Positions 45,003-53,789 are shown, counted from the first letter of the stretch. The stretch is 64,000 nucleotides of DNA from Pseudomonas sp. Leaf48 (GCF_001421885.1 NZ_LMLH01000033.1:124001-188000), one strand, 5' to 3'. A program made the numbers and translations. Notes: generated from the letters alone by a model not told the origin.

Positions 45003-45713
45003 ATGAGCCATTCGAAAAAAGTCATCGTTATCACCGGCGCATCCCAAGGTCTCGGCGACGGCATGGTCAAGGCCTTCCGTGAACTCGGTTACCGGATCGT
45101 CGCCACGTCGCGCTCGATCAAGCCATCCAGCGATCCGGACATTCTCACTGTCGCCGGCGACATCGGCGAACCGGCCACTGCTCAGCGGGTCATCCGCGAA
45201 GCCATTGCCCGTTTCGGTCGTATCGATACGCTGGTCAACAACGCCGGGATCTTCATCGCAAAACCGTTCACCGCTTATACCCCTGAAGACTATGCCAACG
45301 TGTTGTCGGTGAACCTCAATGGCTTCTTCTACATCACCCAGCTCGCCATCGCCGAGATGGAAAAACAGGGCAGCGGCCACGTCGTCAACATCACCACCAG
45401 CCTGGTGGATCACGCCATCGACGGAGTGCCATCGGTACTGGCGTCGCTGACCAAAGGCGGCTTGAACGCGGCGACCAGATCCCTGGCTATCGAATACGCC
45501 AAACGCGGGATTCGGGTGAACGCAGTCAGCCCCGGCATCATCAAGACGCCGATGCACGGCGCAGAAACCCATGAAGCACTGGGCAACCTGCACCCGGTCG
45601 GGCATATGGGCGAGATCGACGATATTGCGCAGGCGGTCGTGTACCTGGATGGCGCCAAGTTTGTTACTGGCGAAATCCTGCACGTGGATGGCGGGCAGAG
45701 TGCGGGTCACTGA
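45003..45713 (+). CDS. SDR-family protein lacking the catalytic tyrosine
   Basis: This 236-residue classical SDR has a Rossmann motif TGASQGLG (residues about 11-18), NNAG near 87, and a catalytic-site region NITTSLVDHA near 140. Where a Tyr-X3-Lys pair is expected, the sequence reads VLASLTKGGL, so the Tyr position is Ala while Lys is kept. The NAD-binding and C-terminal parts look normal (SPGIIKTPM; DGAKFVTGEILHVDGG). The enzyme may be inactive, use another residue, or serve a binding or scaffold role. It follows the tautomerase and ends at a strong terminator. Confidence 0.8.
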   Translation: MSHSKKVIVITGASQGLGDGMVKAFRELGYRIVATSRSIKPSSDPDILTVAGDIGEPATAQRVIREAIARFGRIDTLVNNAGIFIAKPFTAYTPEDYANVLSVNLNGFFYITQLAIAEMEKQGSGHVVNITTSLVDHAIDGVPSVLASLTKGGLNAATRSLAIEYAKRGIRVNAVSPGIIKTPMHGAETHEALGNLHPVGHMGEIDDIAQAVVYLDGAKFVTGEILHVDGGQSAGH

Positions 45714-45738
45714 GACCTGTTTTCCGGACGACAGAAAC

Positions 45739-45775
45739 AACAAAGCCCTCGTATTTCTACGAGGGCTTTGTTTTG
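45739..45775 (+). terminator. Intrinsic terminator after the SDR
   Basis: CAAAGCCCTCGTA and TACGAGGGCTTTG form a 13-bp stem with a 4-base loop, followed by TTTTG. It lies between the SDR stop and the 3' end of tRNA-Thr on the other strand, and may end both. Confidence 0.88.
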
Positions 45776-45777
45776 TA

Positions 45778-45853
<76 letters not shown>

Positions 45854-45931
45854 GTGTCAGGGCGACGATTATAGCGATTGCATAGCTTCTGTAAACCCCT
45901 GAATTCTGACTATTTTTGTCCGGGCTTCAGG

Positions 45932-46756
45932 TCAGGCGCGCAGCAGGGTTTTCTTGAGTTTCTGAATGGCTTGCCAGGTTCGACTTTTTTGCATCGCGCG
46001 CAGCTGTGCTTCGGCCTGTTCGGCGCGTTGCAGGGCGGTGGCGAGTTGGTGTTCGGCGTCGCCGACGGGGTGGCTGAACTTGTGGCCTTTGCAGAACTGG
46101 AATTCGTCCAGGTTGCACGGCGGGATGTCGAAGGCAGGCTTGAGGTTCAAGTTTTCTTCGGCGAGGTAGTAGGTATTGATGCCATCGAACAGGATGGAGT
46201 GATAGCCGGCGTCGGTGACGAGGTTTTCCCAAGTTTGATTGCGTTCCCACGGGGTCTCGATGAGGATGACCCATGGTCGCCATTGGCTGAAGTCCATGCC
46301 ACGCAGGACGGTTTCCTCATGGCCTTCGACATCGATTTTCAGGAAGTGGATGGCGCGGCCCCGGGCGTGTTCTTCGCAAATGGAGGTCAGGGTGCGGGAG
46401 GTGACCGTTTGGCTGCGTACGTCCATGCCGGCGTCTTTGTGCAATTTGGCCATGGCCGGCTCGAGAGTCGACAGGCCGGTTCCGGCAATGGTGTAGAAGG
46501 TCAGGTTGTCGGCGCTTTCACCGGCTACGCATTGCAGGTTGGTGTCTTTGGGGCGTTGCAGGCACAGGGCGTCGTAGTAGTTGGGCATCGGTTCGACGTT
46601 GATGCCTGTCCAGCCATTGTCGTAGAAGGCCCTGGTGACTGAGTCATGGCTGGGGTCGTTTGCCCCGACATCGATATAGAAGCCGTTTTCGACGTTTTTG
46701 AGGGCGCGCCACAGGCGTATGTCTTCGAAATTCTGTGCGTAAGAAATGAACGTCAC
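45932..46756 (-). CDS. FkbM-family methyltransferase
   Basis: This 274-residue SAM-dependent methyltransferase has the FkbM motifs: GFYIDVGANDPSHDSVTRAF (near residue 25), GINVEPMPNYYDAL, and FLKIDVEGHEETVLRG (near 140). The C-terminus is a predicted coiled coil ending SRTWQAIQKLKKTLL, a tail also common on Pseudomonas glycan-modifying enzymes. GTG at 46756 is the best start; no ATG fits. It stands alone between tRNA-Thr and a long AT-rich spacer. The likely target is a surface glycan sugar, but no polysaccharide genes lie next to it. Confidence 0.82.
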   Translation of the reverse strand: MTFISYAQNFEDIRLWRALKNVENGFYIDVGANDPSHDSVTRAFYDNGWTGINVEPMPNYYDALCLQRPKDTNLQCVAGESADNLTFYTIAGTGLSTLEPAMAKLHKDAGMDVRSQTVTSRTLTSICEEHARGRAIHFLKIDVEGHEETVLRGMDFSQWRPWVILIETPWERNQTWENLVTDAGYHSILFDGINTYYLAEENLNLKPAFDIPPCNLDEFQFCKGHKFSHPVGDAEHQLATALQRAEQAEAQLRAMQKSRTWQAIQKLKKTLLRA

Positions 46757-47101
46757 TGTCGCGTCCTGTCGAATTGGTTTTCTTGTTCGTGGCCGCACTG
46801 TCGGCGTCCTTGGGTGTGTGTATAACAAGAGTCGCGAAGTGGCGCAATTTCCCCCTCTTGGGGTCCGGGATTCGGCGCTTATGTCCTTTGCATAGAATGC
46901 TTATGCACATCCGGCCTGACGCCGCTTCCGTTCATTTCCGATTTTTGTGAATCCGTTCTCGTTTGTTCGCAAATACCTGTTTTTTGGGTTTTTTTGGTGC
47001 GTGAACAAAAAATGAACAGTAACGATTCCGCCAACAAACAGCCGTATTTATTGGATCCGCGATTATTTAATCAACAGAGTTATCCACAGGCTGGGCGCGT
47101 T
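46757..47101. other. AT-rich intergenic region
   Basis: No convincing gene is seen. The region is clearly richer in A/T than its surroundings, especially 46930-47090. It includes TTATCCACAG (about 47081-47090), a dimer-like dnaA-type nonamer (TTATCCACA), and GTGAACAAAAAATGAAC. A 114-codon open frame across it (46994-47338) overlaps the next gene antisense and is not supported. Promoters for the FkbM gene may lie here. Confidence 0.4.
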
Positions 47102-48331
47102 TCAAGGGCGTTCAGCCAGGAGCAGGAAGTTGCGCGGTGTAAGCGGGGTTTCGCAGAAGGTGCCCAGACGAACGGCAAAGCCCTGCTCGCTAAGGAACAA
47201 TGCCCGATCGAGCACCAGCCAAAGCTCCAGCGGGCGTCGGAAAAGCCCGCGCAGCAGTTCCAGATTGCGCACTTCGGCCAGCCGCCGCCAACCGGCGGCC
47301 TCGAGTTCAGGCCAGTTCTGCGGACCTGTTGTGGATAATTCTTTGAGTGCGGCCAAATGATGGCAGTAATCGGCGAAGGACCTGTCCAGCCAGGCACTGG
47401 GCAGGGAGGGGGTTTGCAGGTACTCATCCACGCCGCGCAGTTGCCGTTGCAGCAAATCGAAACCCAGGCGCCGGGCCATGGAGGTATCGCGTTGGCGTCG
47501 GACCCGAGCGCCGGCGGTGACCGTTTCGCTCATGGGTAGCGCCAGGTCATCGAGCGACAATTGCAGGTCGGAATCCTTGGCGGCGTAAGAGATCGCTGAA
47601 TATTTGGGCTGGCTGATACGGTTATAGCAGCAAGGCGCAATGGCCAGTTGTTTGCAGCCTGCCGCGCTGGCCAGCTGGATCAGCCGCACATGCAGGTCGC
47701 CGCAGGCGTGCAGGGCGACGGGAGTGTAGGCCGCGCTCAATAACGCCGTTGTATCTGCTGCGAGCACATCCTGTTCGATATGCAGCGCCCTAAGCTGATG
47801 TCGTTGGCTGAGCGCCTGGCCGCTGGTCACCAGGGCGGGGTCGTATTCCAGGCAGGTCAGTTGTTGCCCTGGTTGCAGCAGGCGTCGACCCAGGTGACCC
47901 TTGCCGGCGCACCAGTCCAGCCAATGCGCGGGTGGAGTATCGAATGCCAGCCGACTGGCGAAGGCTTCGATCTGTTGCCACTTGCGCCCGGGTACATCGA
48001 CATTCAGCCGATGGCCCGCTGCTGGAAGCTCATGTGGCGGTAATTGATCTACTGCACTCAGCGTCCGCGACATCGCCGCCAGGGTCGCAAAGGGCTCCGG
48101 CGCGTGGAGCATACAAGGTTGGTTATGACTGGCCTCTGCGTCTTCCAGCGTCCGCTTGCGAAGCCAAACGGATAGCTCGGGGCAGGAGGTTTCCCAGGGA
48201 AGCTGCAGGTGGGTGAACGGTCGCGGCTTCCACAACGCCTGATGCTCTGTGAGAAAAGCATCCAGCGCGGTGAAACGGGCGAGCAAGTCCTCGCCCGTCA
48301 ACACCCGGCAATCAACGTCCTTGGCAGGCAT
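47102..48331 (-). CDS. Methyltransferase domain protein (Methyltransf_32 type)
   Basis: This 409-residue protein has a SAM-binding motif LDWCAGKGHLGRRLL (residues about 138-152). It is followed by TCLEYDPALV, then VALHACGDLHVRLIQLA and LAIAPCCYNRI (near 205-235). The CGKG-like motif, HACGDL and APCCY order matches the METTL25/RRNAD1-like methyltransferase group. Methylation of RNA or protein is suspected but not shown. Its start (48331) lies 20 bp inside the end of the upstream permease gene on the same strand, so it is probably co-transcribed as the last gene of the ABC operon. Confidence 0.72.
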   Translation of the reverse strand: MPAKDVDCRVLTGEDLLARFTALDAFLTEHQALWKPRPFTHLQLPWETSCPELSVWLRKRTLEDAEASHNQPCMLHAPEPFATLAAMSRTLSAVDQLPPHELPAAGHRLNVDVPGRKWQQIEAFASRLAFDTPPAHWLDWCAGKGHLGRRLLQPGQQLTCLEYDPALVTSGQALSQRHQLRALHIEQDVLAADTTALLSAAYTPVALHACGDLHVRLIQLASAAGCKQLAIAPCCYNRISQPKYSAISYAAKDSDLQLSLDDLALPMSETVTAGARVRRQRDTSMARRLGFDLLQRQLRGVDEYLQTPSLPSAWLDRSFADYCHHLAALKELSTTGPQNWPELEAAGWRRLAEVRNLELLRGLFRRPLELWLVLDRALFLSEQGFAVRLGTFCETPLTPRNFLLLAERP

Positions 48332-49001
48332 CGACGCGCAACCAGCGCTCCAGCAGCTTGAAGCCGCGCACCAGCACGTAAGCCATCACCAGGTAGAACA
48401 TGCCCGCGGCGAAGAAGATCTCCACCGGCAGGTAGGTCCGGGCAATGATGGTGCGGGCCATGCCAGTCAATTCCAGCAGGGTCACGGTGCTGGCCAGGGC
48501 ACTGGCCTTGAGCATCAGGATCACTTCGTTGCTGTACGCGGGCAAGCCGATCCGCGCAGCGCGGGGCAGGATGATGTAGATCAACGCCTTGGTTCTGGAC
48601 ATGCCCAGTGCCCGTGCTGCTTCGATCTCGCCCGGTGGAATCGCCTGAATGGCGCCACGCAGGATTTCGGCGATGTAGGCGGCGGTGTGCAGAGTCATGG
48701 TCGCCGTGGCACACCAGAACGGATCGCGCAGGTACGGCCACATTGAACTGTTACGGACCGCGTCGAACTGCGCCAGGCCGTAGTAGACCAGGAACAGTTG
48801 AACCAGCAACGGCGTGCCACGGAAAAAGAAGATATAGCCGTAGGGAAATGCCCGCACCCACCACAGGCGCGACGAGCGGGCGATGCCCAGCGGTATCGCC
48901 AGCAGCAAACCGGCGATCACGGCGATGGCGACCAGTTCCAGGGTCAGGGTCGCGCCCTGGGCCAGTTTCGGCAGCCACTTGATGATGACTTCCCAGTTCA
49001 T
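48312..49001 (-). CDS. Basic amino-acid ABC transporter permease (HisM/AotM type)
   Basis: This 229-residue inner-membrane permease has the EAA loop IEAARALGMSRTKALIYIILP (near residue 140). About five membrane segments are present, with FFFRGTPLLVQLFLVYYGL near 60. ATG at 49001 overlaps the stop of the partner permease (ATGA). The 94-codon extension upstream is in another gene's frame and is rejected. The binding protein and ATPase upstream indicate uptake of histidine, lysine, arginine or ornithine. Confidence 0.88.
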   Translation of the reverse strand: MNWEVIIKWLPKLAQGATLTLELVAIAVIAGLLLAIPLGIARSSRLWWVRAFPYGYIFFFRGTPLLVQLFLVYYGLAQFDAVRNSSMWPYLRDPFWCATATMTLHTAAYIAEILRGAIQAIPPGEIEAARALGMSRTKALIYIILPRAARIGLPAYSNEVILMLKASALASTVTLLELTGMARTIIARTYLPVEIFFAAGMFYLVMAYVLVRGFKLLERWLRVDACQGR

Positions 49002-49693
49002 TGGGTGCTCCTCGCGAAGCCGCGAGCGGCGCGTTTTTCCAGGAAGTGCATGCCGGTCATGGCCAGGATCGTCAGACCCAGGTACATGAAGGCGGCCACC
49101 ATGTAGAAGGTGAACGGCTGCTTGGACACGGTCACGCCGATTTGTGCGTGACGCATGATTTCTTCCAGGCCGATCACCGACACCAGTGCGGTGTCTTTCA
49201 TCAGGATCATGAACAGGTTGCCCAGGCCCGGCAGGGCGATGCGCCACATTTGCGGCATGATCAGCTTGGTGAAGATCCGCCATTTCGACAGGCCCAAGGC
49301 CACGCCGGCCTCACGATGGCCCTTGGGAATGGCGAGGATGGCGCCGCGAAACACTTCCGTGGCGTAGGCGCCGAAGCACAGGCCCAGCGCAATCACGCCG
49401 GCGGCGAAGGCGTTGAGTTCCAGGTCGGGGTTGCCGAAGAACTCACCCAGGGCCCGCATCAGGTTGACCGTACCGAAGTAGATCAACAGCACCCAGAGCA
49501 ATTCCGGGATACCGCGTACCAGGGTCGAATAAGTACCGCCAAGCCATTGCAGCGGCTTGTACGGTGAAGTCTTGGCCAAGGCGCCGAGCAGACCGAGCAC
49601 CAGCCCCAGGCACAAGGCCGAGAGTGCCAGTTTCACAGTCATCAGCGCGCCAGCGGCGAGCGCCGGGCCGAATCCGTAGAGGTCGATAATCAT
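48998..49693 (-). CDS. Basic amino-acid ABC transporter permease (HisQ/AotQ type)
   Basis: This 231-residue permease has about five membrane segments, the LVRGIPELLWVLLIYFG segment (near 60) and the EAA loop HREAGVALGLSKWRIFTKLIMP (near 141). It forms the heterodimeric channel with the HisM-type permease whose ATG overlaps its stop. It lies 78 bp downstream of the binding-protein gene. Confidence 0.88.
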   Translation of the reverse strand: MIIDLYGFGPALAAGALMTVKLALSALCLGLVLGLLGALAKTSPYKPLQWLGGTYSTLVRGIPELLWVLLIYFGTVNLMRALGEFFGNPDLELNAFAAGVIALGLCFGAYATEVFRGAILAIPKGHREAGVALGLSKWRIFTKLIMPQMWRIALPGLGNLFMILMKDTALVSVIGLEEIMRHAQIGVTVSKQPFTFYMVAAFMYLGLTILAMTGMHFLEKRAARGFARSTQ

Positions 49694-49771
49694 GGATTTC
49701 TTTTCAAATCGCGGCAGGCAATGCCGAGAACCGGCGACGCATTGGAGCGGCGCCGGTCAGGCAGGTCAGAA

Positions 49772-50521
49772 TCAATAGATGCTGAACGGGAAGTACTTGT
49801 CGTTGATCTTCTTGTAGGTGCCGTCAGCGACGATTTCTTTCAGCGCATCGTTGAGCTTGTTGCGGATCGGGTCGCCTTTACGCACAGCGATACCGATCTT
49901 GTCGCTCTCTTCCACCGGGTCGCCCTTGAACTCGTAGGAACGGCCGGCTTCGCTTTTCAGCCACTCGTAGTTGACGTACTTGTCGGCAAGGATGCCGTCC
50001 AGACGACCGGAAGTCAGGTCGAGGTAGGCGTTTTCCTGGGTGTCGTACAGCTTGATGGTGATGTCGTCACCATAGGTGTCTTCCAGGAAGGTGCCGGCCA
50101 GCGTCGCGCGCTGGGCGCCGATCACTTTGCCTTTCAGCGCAGCCTTGTCGGTTTTGAAGTCGACGTTTTTCGGTGCGATGAACTGCAGCTTGTTGGAGTA
50201 GTACGGTTCGGTGAAGTCCACCGCTTGCTTGCGCTCGTCGGTGATCGACATCGAAGAGATCAGGAAGTCGAACTTCTTGGCGTTCAGGGCCGGGATGATG
50301 CCGTCCCAGTCGGAGGTCACCACGGTGCACTCGACTTTCATCTTGGCGCACAGGGCGTCGCCGATTTCCTTGTCGAAGCCGACAACGTTGCCGCTGGCAT
50401 CTTTGTTGTTGAACGGCGGGTAAGCCGCTTCGATACCCATCTTCAGGGTTTCAGCCATGGCGCCGGCACTGAAAGCCAGGGTGACGGCGGCTGCCAGGAA
50501 GACCTTTTTGTAGTTCTGCAT
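49772..50521 (-). CDS. Periplasmic basic amino-acid binding protein
   Basis: The 249-residue precursor has a signal peptide (KKVFLAAAVTLAFSAGAMA). The mature domain has the SBP family 3 signature GFDKEIGDALCAKMKVECT (near residue 55), and the ligand-contact regions SSMSITDERKQAVDFTEPYY (near 96) and GAQRATLAGTF. The closest families are lysine/arginine/ornithine/histidine-binding proteins. ATG at 50521 begins MQNYKK after GGAGCTAC. The PAO1 region carries a homologous set. Ligand specificity needs a test. Confidence 0.9.
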   Translation of the reverse strand: MQNYKKVFLAAAVTLAFSAGAMAETLKMGIEAAYPPFNNKDASGNVVGFDKEIGDALCAKMKVECTVVTSDWDGIIPALNAKKFDFLISSMSITDERKQAVDFTEPYYSNKLQFIAPKNVDFKTDKAALKGKVIGAQRATLAGTFLEDTYGDDITIKLYDTQENAYLDLTSGRLDGILADKYVNYEWLKSEAGRSYEFKGDPVEESDKIGIAVRKGDPIRNKLNDALKEIVADGTYKKINDKYFPFSIY

Positions 50522-50534
50522 GCGGGTAGCTCCG

Positions 50535-51308
50535 TTAGCGGTTGCTGGACATGAATTGTTTGCAGCGCGCCGAAAGCGGGTTTTCAAACACCTGCTGTGG
50601 CGATCCTTGCTCTTCTACCAGGCCTTGGTGGAGGAACACCACTTCGCTGGAGACCTGACGGGCGAAGCCCATTTCATGGGTGACCAGCAGCATGGTGCGA
50701 CCTTCTTCGGCCAGGGCGCGGATGACATTAAGTACTTCCTGGACCATTTCCGGGTCAAGCGCGGAAGTCGGCTCATCGAACAGGATGACTTTCGGCTGCA
50801 TGGCCAGGGTGCGGGCGATGGCCGCGCGTTGTTGCTGGCCGCCGGATAATTGCGCGGGATAGGCATGGCGCTTGTCGGCAATGCCGACCTTGGCCAGCAG
50901 GGCTTCGGCGACTTCGATGGCTTCGGCCTTGCTCTGGTCGAGCACGCGGCGCGGGGCCTCAATGATGTTGTCGAGCACGCTCATGTGCGGCCACAGATTA
51001 AAGTTTTGAAACACAAAACCGATTTCGCTGCGCATGCGGTTGATCTGCTTGCCGTCGGCGGCGACCAGCTCGCCGTTTTTTGCGGCCTTGAGCTTGAGCT
51101 CTTCGCCGGCCACCAGGATCTGGCCCTGATGAGGGTTTTCCAGCAGGTTGATGCAGCGCAGGAGCGTGGACTTGCCGGAGCCGGAGGAACCCAGGATCGA
51201 GATCACATCGCCGTCGCGAGCGGTCAGCGAGATGCCCTTGAGCACCTCCAGCGAACCGTAGCGTTTGTGCAAGTTGCGGATTTCAAGCGCGGGCGTGGCC
51301 TCAGCCAT
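50535..51308 (-). CDS. Basic amino-acid ABC transporter ATPase (HisP/AotP type)
   Basis: This 257-residue ATPase has Walker A GSSGSGKSTLLRCIN (near residue 39), Q-loop FVFQNFNLWPHMSV, signature LSGGQQQRAAIARTLA (near 160), Walker B VILFDEPTSALD and H-loop LVTHEMGFARQV. The longer loop between Walker A and Q-loop is typical of HisP. It leads the operon ATPase, binding protein, permease, permease, methyltransferase; the binding protein starts 13 bp after its stop. Confidence 0.92.
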   Translation of the reverse strand: MAEATPALEIRNLHKRYGSLEVLKGISLTARDGDVISILGSSGSGKSTLLRCINLLENPHQGQILVAGEELKLKAAKNGELVAADGKQINRMRSEIGFVFQNFNLWPHMSVLDNIIEAPRRVLDQSKAEAIEVAEALLAKVGIADKRHAYPAQLSGGQQQRAAIARTLAMQPKVILFDEPTSALDPEMVQEVLNVIRALAEEGRTMLLVTHEMGFARQVSSEVVFLHQGLVEEQGSPQQVFENPLSARCKQFMSSNR

Positions 51309-51870
51309 GTGCGTTCCTCATATATGTTGCGCTCCTGCTGTTGGCGGCCTTCCTGGCGAGGCGGCCAACCTAGCATAGCGTTTCAATGGCAGCCAACAGC
51401 GCTAAGTGCGGTAAGCGGGTGGCATGTGGCAGGTTGTCGCATCGGCACAGCAGACTGTCGCCCCATCAACAACCGAACAGCCGTTTGAACCTTGCCTGTT
51501 GTTAAAAAGCGCGGCGGCTGTCGCAAAAAAAGGCGCGATGTTGCCAGCTTTGACGGGGTGTTGGAAGCGCTATCCGGCCAAACGTTGCAGATCTGCACTT
51601 TTATTGTGCTCAGACCCATTTCCGGATGTGTTTCCGGTGCGTTTTTTTGTCACCAGAAGTGAGTCGCAGGGTAACGCTTTGGCAAAGTGCCATTATTTTC
51701 AATGACTTGCGACGACTGTCCGGTCAGGTCGAGATCGCCGGATTAGAGGGAGTTGAAACATTTTGGCGCATTTATTGCGTGCAGAATCCAGAACGCCCCG
51801 TTGGCTTCTTTTTACGAGAAGGACGCAAATGGGTTGCAAGCATTCGCTTTTCCTTACAAAGGTAGTTTCA
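51309..51870. promoter_or_regulatory. Intergenic region between the ABC operon and gabP-like gene
   Basis: There is no convincing gene over 560 bases; open frames here lack ribosome-binding sites and family resemblance. It must contain the divergent promoters of the ABC operon and the permease. The clearest element is the sigma54-like promoter at 51763-51780, described separately. A partly inverted sequence GGCAAAGTGCC occurs near 51679. Confidence 0.45.
51763..51780 (+). promoter_or_regulatory. Sigma54-type promoter upstream of the permease
   Basis: TTGGCGC-N5-TTGC places GG and GC exactly 12 bases apart, the -24/-12 spacing of sigma54 promoters. The GC element lies about 93 bp before the start codon, giving a leader of roughly 80 bases. 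The sequence departs from the consensus at the A of TGGCAC. Confidence 0.5.
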
Positions 51871-53262
51871 ATGAGCAGTACCCAAAGCTCTAACGGCCTC
51901 GAACAGGGGCTCAAACCGCGTCATGTGACGATGCTGTCGATTGCCGGGGTTATCGGTGCCGGCCTGTTCGTCGGCTCGGGTCACGCCATCGCAGCCGCAG
52001 GCCCGGCGGTGCTGTTGGCTTACGCTGCGGCCGGCATGCTGGTGGTGTTGGTAATGCGCATGCTCGGTGAAATGGCTGTTGCATCGCCAGACACTGGCTC
52101 CTTCTCGACCTACGCCGACCGTGCGATCGGTCACTGGGCCGGTTTCACCATCGGCTGGTTGTACTGGTGGTTCTGGGTGCTGGTTATTCCGCTGGAGGCC
52201 AACGCCGCCGCCACCATCCTGCATGCCTGGTTCCCTGGCGTGGATATCTGGGCGTTCGCCCTGGTCATCACAATGCTGCTGACCGTCACCAACCTGTTCA
52301 GCGTGAAGAACTACGGTGAGTTCGAGTTCTGGTTCGCTCTGCTCAAGGTTGTAGCGATCATTGGCTTCATTGCTCTGGGTGTCATGGCGATCTTCGGCTT
52401 CATGCCGACCAGTCAGGTCAGCGGCGTGTCGCACCTGTTCGATACCCAAGGCTTCCTGCCAAACGGCATGGGCGCAGTGTTGGGTGCGATCCTGACCACG
52501 ATGTTTTCGTTCATGGGTACCGAGATCGTCACCATCGCGGCCGCGGAATCGAAGGATCCGGGCAAGCAAATCTCCAAGGCCACAAATTCGGTGATCTGGC
52601 GGATCGGCTTGTTCTACCTCGTATCGATCTTCATCGTCGTGGCCCTGGTGCCATGGAACGACCCGGTACTGGCCAGCGTCGGTTCCTACCAGACTGTGCT
52701 TGAACGCATGGGCATTCCGAATGCCAAGATGATTGTCGACATCGTGGTGCTGGTCGCCGTGACCAGCTGCCTGAACTCGGCGCTCTACACGTCTTCGCGC
52801 ATGATGTTCTCCCTGGGCAAACGCGGTGATGCGCCGTCCATGTCCACGCGCACCAACAAGAGCGGTACGCCTTACTGGGCGGTGATGCTGTCCACTGGTG
52901 CTGCGTTCCTGGCCACATTCGCCAACTACGTGGCCCCGGCCGCAGTGTTCGAGTTCCTGCTGGCCAGCTCCGGCGCCATTGCCCTGCTGGTGTATCTGGT
53001 GATTGCGATCTCGCAACTGCGCATGCGCAAACAGCGTATGGCTCGCGGTGAGAAAATCGTCTTCAGCATGTGGCTGTTCCCGACCCTGACCTACGCGGTG
53101 ATCGTGTTCATCGTCGCGGCCCTGACCATCATGCTGTTCCAGGACGCCCACCGCGTGGAAATCCTCGCGACCGGCCTGCTGAGTATTCTGGTGGTTGCCG
53201 CCGGTCTGCTGATATCGCGTCGTCGCAAGCTGCAAAAGCGTGGCGCGGTGGTGCTGAGCTGA
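51871..53262 (+). CDS. gabP: GABA/amino-acid permease (GabP type)
   Basis: This 463-residue APC-superfamily transporter has about 12 membrane segments. The first-helix signature LSIAGVIGAGLFVGSGHAI lies near residue 22 and the TEIVTIAAAESKDPGKQISKA segment near 217. Sequence and length match 4-aminobutyrate permeases of the AAT family. ATG at 51871 follows a leader from a sigma54-like promoter; the 36-codon upstream extension is rejected. It is a single gene ending at a strong terminator. Proline or another amino acid remains possible as substrate. A link to agmatine-putrescine breakdown through GABA is plausible. Confidence 0.8.
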   Translation: MSSTQSSNGLEQGLKPRHVTMLSIAGVIGAGLFVGSGHAIAAAGPAVLLAYAAAGMLVVLVMRMLGEMAVASPDTGSFSTYADRAIGHWAGFTIGWLYWWFWVLVIPLEANAAATILHAWFPGVDIWAFALVITMLLTVTNLFSVKNYGEFEFWFALLKVVAIIGFIALGVMAIFGFMPTSQVSGVSHLFDTQGFLPNGMGAVLGAILTTMFSFMGTEIVTIAAAESKDPGKQISKATNSVIWRIGLFYLVSIFIVVALVPWNDPVLASVGSYQTVLERMGIPNAKMIVDIVVLVAVTSCLNSALYTSSRMMFSLGKRGDAPSMSTRTNKSGTPYWAVMLSTGAAFLATFANYVAPAAVFEFLLASSGAIALLVYLVIAISQLRMRKQRMARGEKIVFSMWLFPTLTYAVIVFIVAALTIMLFQDAHRVEILATGLLSILVVAAGLLISRRRKLQKRGAVVLS

Positions 53263-53280
53263 TTCGTATCGCGTAACGCA

Positions 53281-53319
53281 AAACGGCCGCTGTCAGTGAT
53301 GACAAGCGGCCGTTTTTTT
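53281..53319. terminator. Bidirectional intrinsic terminator
   Basis: AAACGGCCGCT and AGCGGCCGTTT form an 11-bp stem and T7 follows on the plus strand. It separates gabP from the convergent small gene, ending about 12 bp from that gene's stop. Confidence 0.88.
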
Positions 53320-53330
53320 AGCAGTAACCC

Positions 53331-53783
53331 TTACTCGGCTTTTTCGTCCGGCGCATCCAGCGAATCGCGGTACACGTCCAGTGCATCACCGAAGTCCTTG
53401 ATGAACTGCGGCTCGCTCAGCCAGGCCTGGGCGGCCTCGCGGTCCATGCCGTCGGCCCACATGCGGTAGTCGATCAGCATGTCTGCGGCCAGGTGGGTAG
53501 CAGCCATGCCTTCGTCGTCGGCGTTTTCCATGTCCAGCAATTCTGGATGGTCGACGATGATAAAGGCGAGGTTCGTCAGCAGCACCGAGAGCATTTCGCT
53601 ACGGCTGACGGCTTCCGCGTCGCGCATTTTGCTGAACATTGCCAGGGTGTATTCCGGGATCGGCTCGTCGAGGTGGCCAAGGTCATCATCCAGCACGGCG
53701 GGTTTTCTGCCGTGGATGTTGATTTGCCTGGCTTTGGCTTTTGCGCGCTTGGCGCGTTTCTGTTGCTTGTTCAGGGAGGCCAT
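53331..53783 (-). CDS. Tandem small protein A, N-terminal basic motif
   Basis: This 150-residue protein opens MASLNKQQKRAKRAKAKARQ, a basic helix-like stretch, then becomes acidic (DDDLGHLDEPIPEYTLAMFSKM). It ends in a helical region with WADGMDREAAQAWLSEPQFIKDF. The neighbouring gene 53790-54206 begins the same way (MASANKQQKRATRAKAKAKQ) and shares the end pattern (YRQWSTETDEAGALAWIESPAFQADY), so the two are tandem paralogues. They are cytoplasmic with no known domain, and I do not recognise them. The RNA- or DNA-binding look of the basic start is only suggestive. Confidence 0.7.
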   Translation of the reverse strand: MASLNKQQKRAKRAKAKARQINIHGRKPAVLDDDLGHLDEPIPEYTLAMFSKMRDAEAVSRSEMLSVLLTNLAFIIVDHPELLDMENADDEGMAATHLAADMLIDYRMWADGMDREAAQAWLSEPQFIKDFGDALDVYRDSLDAPDEKAE

Positions 53784-53789
53784 GGGAAC

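Noticed and set aside
46994..47338. 114-codon open frame in the AT-rich spacer
   Set aside because: Its second half is antisense to the methyltransferase gene and its start has no ribosome-binding site.
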